Positions 58,149-64,000 of a stretch of 64,000 nucleotides of DNA are shown piece by piece. The stretch spans positions 374,501 through 438,500 of the forward strand of contig NC_084934.1 in assembly GCF_958298935.1 (NCBI RefSeq), read 5' to 3'. Under the pieces are notes generated by a model, which was given only the letters and a program-made list of their open reading frames with translations, did not search any database and had not been told where the DNA came from. A program made the position numbers and the translations under genes. Source of the stretch: Phragmites australis. Lineage: Eukaryota; Streptophyta; Magnoliopsida; Poales; Poaceae. Position 1 is the first letter of the stretch; each line of letters starts with the position of its first letter.

Positions 58149-58777
58149 CGCCGATGCACCGCTTCTCTTCTTCTCCGCCTCCGGTGGCTGGCTGCTCTGT
58201 CGACTCTTCCCGTGACGGAAAGGTGGGATTTTGTGCGGAGTGGTAGGGGCCGAGGGAGGATCTGGCCAGATTGGATCATATCACACAAGGCCGGGAAGCA
58301 ACCAACTGCTGCTCATCGTAACACTTGTTGCCGCTGTGGCTCCATGGATGACCCCAAGATAGCCGACCGCTACGCAGACACGAAGCTCATCCTCCAGGAG
58401 CTCATGGCAAGGATGGCCTGGCAGTACTGGTACCTCTCCAGTTTTTTAATTCAACTGATCATGTAAACCTTAGTGCTCATCACAATCCACAAAACAGGCA
58501 ATATGATTAGCATGTCTATCTGACAATCAGTGGTCTACACGGCCAGCCAAGATACAAGTTAGCAACAGCAAAACAAGCTCAAGAATTTAAAAAAAAAAAC
58601 AGCACACCCCAACATGCAAGTTGGTACAAATCAGATAACTATGATTAAAGAAGCAAACGATCACAGCACAGACACCCCCAACCATAGGATGCAAATGATC
58701 GATTGCATCATCAAATCAACACATAACAACATAAACATACACTGGCCACGGCCCATGGGTTGATGGAACATGACAAA
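58149..58777. other. Spacer between kinesin 3' end and proline-rich gene
   Basis: It probably holds the kinesin 3' untranslated region and the promoter and leader of the proline-rich gene. No clear poly(A) signal for the kinesin was seen. A short plus-strand ORF at 58345-58466 has no known domain. Confidence 0.5.
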
Positions 58778-61700
58778 TCACACATTACGCATCTGGGTTT
58801 GTCGCCGAGGGATGCCGATCTCACAAGAGTTCACTCTTGCAGCAAACCGAAGTGAGCAAATAGACTCCCCTGTGGAAGACGATTCCGGGGACAGATTCAC
58901 AAACATCAGCGTCTTTGAGTCCCCTCCAAGGCATGGCTGTGTTGAAGGGGGAAAAAGGACACCTGATACGTTAGCTTTGCCAATAACAAAACACAATGCT
59001 AAGAGTGCATTAGAGAGAAATAGGAAATTACCTGGAGCAGATATGTTAATTTTGAGTTCCTAAAAGGAATATGTTCATCTTTCTTTGCAATTGAGAAGAT
59101 AACATCGCTTAGGCATGACAAGCTCTTATTAATAGCCTAAGTCAGAACAAAGCATTGGTTACGCATTATTAGACAATATACCTTAAAACAAATAAAACTG
59201 AGGGATGGAACAACAAATTACTTGAGTCTCTTTCAGCCGATCACCGGTGGCGCCACTTTTGTTTAGCCGCTCGCTGCCCGCAAGATCTATTAGATTGAGC
59301 ACTCCTTGCACTTGTTGGTCGGTTCCCTGAAGACAAAAAGGATCAAAATAATGGAAAACACGATGCATCAATCAACATTACAAGTGAAATTAGTTTATAC
59401 CTCATTCACACCAAAAATTCTAAGTGTGAAAACACAATGGCTTCTAGATGATTCCTCATTCATTTGAGTTCTCCCAACTGACCTGAAAAAGAAAGAATAA
59501 ATATCAAATAATATCTTACTTTTCTTTCTGAGAGTTGACCTGAATCACATGAGTGAAAGAAAGGTCTGAAGACAAACAAATGATCCGACAACTACTGAAG
59601 TCGTGTCATAATGACAGTCAACGCAATATAATGCACTACTACTTCTTACTTTATTTACATAGCTGCAGCGGTGATGCAAATGACCATACAGTAACTAAAG
59701 CCTTATGATAAGTTTGCAAGTGCTGCCAAAAATTATGTAAGACGAAGCAATAGTAGCTTCCTATTTTCTACTTTTATGAGTAAATATATGCGCTGAAAAT
59801 CTGAAAAGAAAAGTGTAACCTGCTCTGAGCAGCTCGCCTGAGGAGAGAAGAAACTTCACTGGTACTTGTTACGTCAACGATCGTGAGGTCAGACACATGG
59901 GTGTTACCATTGGCATCATGCTTGATACTGTACTTTGCAGAGCCACCATCTTGAGTAGCCACGCGATTTGTGGCAAGCAGGTCACGGATCGTTTCATTGT
60001 AAATCTCCAACATTGAAGCCTATAAGTTCAAAACTTAGCAACATGATGACAATTACAGAAACCTTGGTCCTCTAGTTAGTTCAATTAAATAAATGAATTA
60101 GTAAGAACGCACCTGCATCTTGTATTTCCAACCCTGTGAATTAAGAGCCTGGCTAGCTTGGAAAATTTGTTCTAGAGATCTTGGTATCATTCCTTTCTGG
60201 TCATTCAATTCTGGGTTCCCCATCATGGTATATGTTTTACCAGAACCAGTTTGTCCATAAGCAAATATGCATACCTAAATAATTTAACATTTGTTGGTTA
60301 CATACTGCGAAAACGAGAAGCTAATTGAAAAGCAAAAAAAAACTTCTTGAGTAAATACAAAATCTCACTTATATCCATCAAATGATTGTACCTTATAGCC
60401 ATCTAGAGCGCTTTGGACCAGTTGAGAAATTTCAATGAACACATCCTCTTGTGATGCCAAATGATCAAATACTTTATCAAATGTAAATGAATATTCTTGT
60501 GCTAGAAAACAATGAAAAATGCAATTAGAACAAAATAAATATTCTGAAAAACACAGATATTAAAGTGTAAGACAATAGTTGACACTAAATTGTACTTTAC
60601 CATTATGCATCAACTCGATACCACGACCTAAGTTTTCTCCACTCTTTGGGTAATTGACAGCCCCCAATTCATTCGACAACAAAGGTCTTACTCTACAGAA
60701 TACCCTAATGTTTCCCTTCAGCTCCTGAAAAGGAACAGTTTTAGAAATAGCACAGACTACATTGAAGGTATGATAGTCCAAGAGTGGAGTCGTTACAAGT
60801 ATCGTGTTGTGCAGCTTTCTGCGTAATTTCTCTCCATCCAAAATTTGTTGCTCAGCTTCATCAAGGCGTGACTGAAGATCCTCCAACATTTTCTTTTGAT
60901 TCTCATACCCAGTCATGGTTTCCAAGGCCATCAAATCAGACCTCTGTACAGTTAAGAAAATGTTCTAGATATTAAAAATCTATGCAGTTTTTTCCCTACC
61001 CAGGGTAAACACTTAATACATTAGAAACACAGAGATAGAAAAGTAGTTACTTAAATTTAACACACATTAGCAAAATATTATATATAATGAAGAAATAGGC
61101 TTGTGTGTACCTTTAGCTTTTCATTGGCAGCTGCGAGCTTAATTTCCAAAGATTTTATCGTCTCTCTTTGGGATGAGCAAGTTTCCTATATCGTTAAGAA
61201 CAGGTTAGCAAAACCAATTTATGTGGATAGGCATCAAAATATTTCAAGACATAATCATACCTCAAGTGCAGTTGTTCTTGTCATGGCACTGTCTAACTCC
61301 ATGGCAGACTTCCCGGTCATTTCCTTGTATGTTCCTATCTGGGTCAACAAAGTATCCACTTTAGCTGATTTATTATCACGGTCCTCCCGTACATGCTGAA
61401 GCTCACTTCTAAGACCCTCAACCTCCTTCAATAAATCATTCTTTTGTTTCGCAGCTTCATTTTGCAACGACTACAAGTAGACACCACATTAATTATCAAG
61501 GCATTAGAATAATTCTCTATACATTCAACAGAAAAAAAATGACATGGAAAACAAGGACATACTGAACGGTTGTAGCTAAACCCTTTACCTTTGCCAAATC
61601 TAGCTGCATTTTTATTGAGTTAGCATGATCCCTCAAACCATTCATTGTCTCGACCATAGTATTCTTCTCTTTTTGCAGCTTTGTTATTGTTTCTGCATTC

Positions 61701-63316
61701 TTTGTTGTATCTGCTTGGAGGTTGCAATTGTATTGCTGCAAGCTTGTGTTGTATTCTTGAAGCCTCTTATTTGTGTCCTGAAGCATCTTGATCTAAAGAA
61801 AATGAAAGACAAGCAAATCATAAACAACAGCGAATGAGACATTAGTATAATTCAAAAGTGGATTTTTTTTATAAAAAAGGGATATTCACAAAAAAATGCT
61901 TATACCTGATCATTAAGGCGTTTTTCTTCCAACTTAGCTTTTCTGAGATCCTCCAAAATCTCAGTCCGCGAAGATTCAACAGCAGTCCTTGCCTCCTTTT
62001 CATCTCCAAGAGACCGGAGGGCATCCTGCGGTTCAATATAATTCTGAGTACACAACGCTCATGGAGGAATAAGATGAAAGGAAGCCAAAGGCATAAGTAA
62101 CCCACCATTTTCTCAGCTTCCACCATCTTTAGATTCTCTTGTAGAGAAGCATACTGTTTCTGAAGCTCTTCATTTATTGCTTTTGACTCTTCTATAGCGT
62201 TCTTCAATTGAGCCACTATATGATATGATGCAATAAAAATTCAGTTAGCAAATCTGCAAATAAGGAACTATCCATGATGTGATAAATGGAAAAGTATGTA
62301 CCTATCTCAGAGTGGTGTTTCTCTGCAGCCTCAAGGAGACCACTGAGCTTCCCGATTTCGGCCAGGTTAGCATCTTCCCTCTCAAGTAGCCATTTGATAC
62401 AGGCCCGCAGCTTCTTGATGTATTCCATCATTTGCTCGCTCTTCCCCTGTGCGACAAATCGAGGGAGAGAAACAGGATATCAGCATAAGCAAATCAAAGG
62501 GTCGCCACTCGCCAGCAATAAAATGGTAAGATCAGACGTAAAAGCAGAACTCAACTAACAAACGGAGCAAACATTGCAAAGGTTCTAGTAGCTGATTTAG
62601 GTGGACCCATTGTCAATATTTGTGATTCTTTGTTTTGTTGTTTCAAAATTTTCTGCTTTTTTTTTCTTCCAAAAAATGGCTTGCTCTCCAATAATTTACT
62701 GATGTCTGTAGCCTAGTTTCAGTAGTCCAGAAATGTTATTGCCGCCCTAAGCCACTCACCATTGACAAGAGTGGGTGAGAACTTACAAAGTACTACTAGA
62801 ATCAGGTAAGAGCGTGAAAGGACAGTAGGCCACAAGCCCACAAGTCATTAACAAGTGAACCAAATCATACAGCAAGTCGACACATCTATCACCTGCCTTT
62901 GACAACTCAACTAGAGAAGAAACATGACCGAAATTAAGTGCACATGAGCGGAGCCAAAAACCATTCACAGGATGGAGGCAACCCCTCAAATCGAAGCCCA
63001 TCCAGGAGGAAAATCCAATACCCACAGGAACTAGCGAATCAAGTGGCAATTTGATCCATCATCTGTTGCTGATCCTGCGGAGAGAGAAGCAGGTAGGTAG
63101 ATGAGTCACCTTGTAGTCCATCTTGTTTTTGCCCTTCATCTTCTCATTGAGGAGGCTCTCGACGTCGTCCCTTCCCGTGAAGACCACGGGCTCCTCCGCG
63201 GGGGCCGCGGAGAGCGGCAGCCTCCCGGCGGCGGTGCGCTGTCGCTTGGTGGTGGACTGCTGCGCGTCGTTCTCCTTGTGGTGGAGCATCCCCGGGCGGG
63301 TGGCCCGCGCTGCCAT
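58778..63316 (-). CDS. KIN14: Kinesin-14 (ATK1/KatA type), 754 aa, 16 exons
   Basis: A minus-end-directed microtubule motor expected to focus spindle poles. Exons (5' to 3' on the minus strand): 63110-63316, 62302-62446, 62106-62215, 61906-62025, 61589-61792, 61261-61470, 61111-61185, 60797-60943, 60601-60724, 60392-60501, 60113-60274, 59820-60019, 59401-59482, 59222-59326, 59032-59136, 58778-58936. Every intron has GT-AG ends and the joined frame is 755 codons with no internal stop. The N-terminal tail has a basic KRQR patch (nuclear import signal). A coiled coil covers about 75-400. The kinesin-14 neck joins the motor at [14 protein letters not shown] (407-420). The P-loop GQTGSGKT is at 491-498, switch I NEESSRSH at 613-620, switch II DLAGSE at 646-651. 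A C-terminal motor with this neck identifies kinesin-14; length and tail fit ATK1/KatA. All catalytic motifs are intact. Confidence 0.95.
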
Positions 63317-63400
63317 GGCTGGCGGATCTAGCTAGCTAGCTAGGGTTTGAGGAGGAGGATTGGGTTGGCGATGTGGGCTGCAAGGGGAAAGTGGGAGAGG

Positions 63401-63424
63401 GAGATTTGAAATCGTTCAAATCTC
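63401..63424. promoter_or_regulatory. Perfect inverted repeat upstream of the kinesin gene
   Basis: GAGATTTGAA (63401-63410) and TTCAAATCTC (63415-63424) are perfect reverse complements around ATCG, 85-108 bases before the kinesin ATG. This may be a protein-binding site or lie in the leader. Confidence 0.7.
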
Positions 63425-64000
63425 GCTGCGGCGTGTGGGACCCGCTGCCACCAGGAGCAGGAGAACGCTCCCTCCCCCCAACTTGGGCTACTCAAGTCCA
63501 GTTTAGGCCCAGGCCCAATAGATTTATAACTTGTTGGGCTCCAAGGTTTCCAGTTGACAAGGTCCACTCAGAAAGGGAAAAAAACTGAGATCACTCGGGG
63601 CATGATTGGAGCCCATCTTGGCCCGATGCAAACGTATACTTCACCAAAAGAAGGTCGTTTGGTTGTCTGCTTCTACTGTTTAGGCTTGATATGGTGGGTT
63701 CAAATGTACGTTCTCATTCTAGCTCGGGAGCGATAGAGAGATCGAGTATCACTCTCGGGCCAAGCCCGACGGATATAGTTGCAACACACCGTATAGTGCA
63801 GCTAGCCAACAAGTCAGACATATTCAACCACCAATCATACATCTCATACAGACAATTAATCATAATATCAGCACATTCAACTCCTCATTCAACCTCAGAT
63901 TCGATCAACCAAATAGAAACTATATCCAACTTATCTAAACAGATACAATCAACCAAACACTACTCTTTTCTGTAAATACAATTATGCTCAACTTGCATCT
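63425..64000. other. Upstream region of the kinesin gene, no further gene seen
   Basis: GC-balanced promoter-like sequence passes into AT-rich spacer. Short ORFs at 63373-63975 have no domain. Confidence 0.5.

Overview
The window is nuclear DNA of a grass (Poaceae). The signs are very GC-rich monocot-style exons set in AT-rich spacer, grass-type LTR retrotransposons and CACTA transposons, a tRNA-derived SINE, and plant gene families: a gibberellin 2-oxidase, two class III peroxidases, and a kinesin-14 with GT-AG introns. The sequence alone does not fix the species. No bacterial, viral-genome, CRISPR or operon-like system is visible.

Layout. 1-9855 is a minus-strand Ty1/copia element of Sirevirus type: right LTR complete, left LTR cut by the window edge. 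It has tRNA-Met primer site, gag, pol and an extra env-like ORF; gag is broken by frame changes. 9856-10756 is the remnant of another LTR element, and 10757-14900 is a decayed CACTA piece with a Ulp1-like (C48) peptidase relic. A Stowaway-like MITE lies at 14931-15163. A 1.5-kb non-autonomous CACTA element with recognisable ends is at 16206-17674. A 10-kb decayed CACTA element with TNP2, TNP1-like and C48 relics fills 18.1-28.1 kb. A SINE with 14-bp target duplications is at 29912-30071.

The genes begin at 35.6 kb. They are a single-exon C20-type GA 2-oxidase (35598-36665, +); peroxidase 1 (43678-44787, +, one intron); peroxidase 2 (50139-51322, +, two introns); a small membrane-anchored proline-rich protein (57642-58148, -); and a 16-exon minus-end kinesin-14 of the ATK1/KatA type (58778-63316, -). 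Between them lie a 3.56-kb Gypsy-type solo LTR with matching TGTTC target duplications (37838-41395), an antisense LTR of related composition (46256-48902), an LTR fragment (52168-53100) and the 5' half of a second Sirevirus-like element (53620-56990).

The genes are not a functional cluster. GA 2-oxidase would inactivate gibberellins in the cytosol, the peroxidases act in the cell wall or apoplast, and kinesin-14 works on the spindle. The most useful results are the exon models, the defined transposon ends and target duplications, the palindrome-rich Sirevirus LTRs, and the C48 peptidase relics in two CACTA elements. I found no convincing new multi-gene system.
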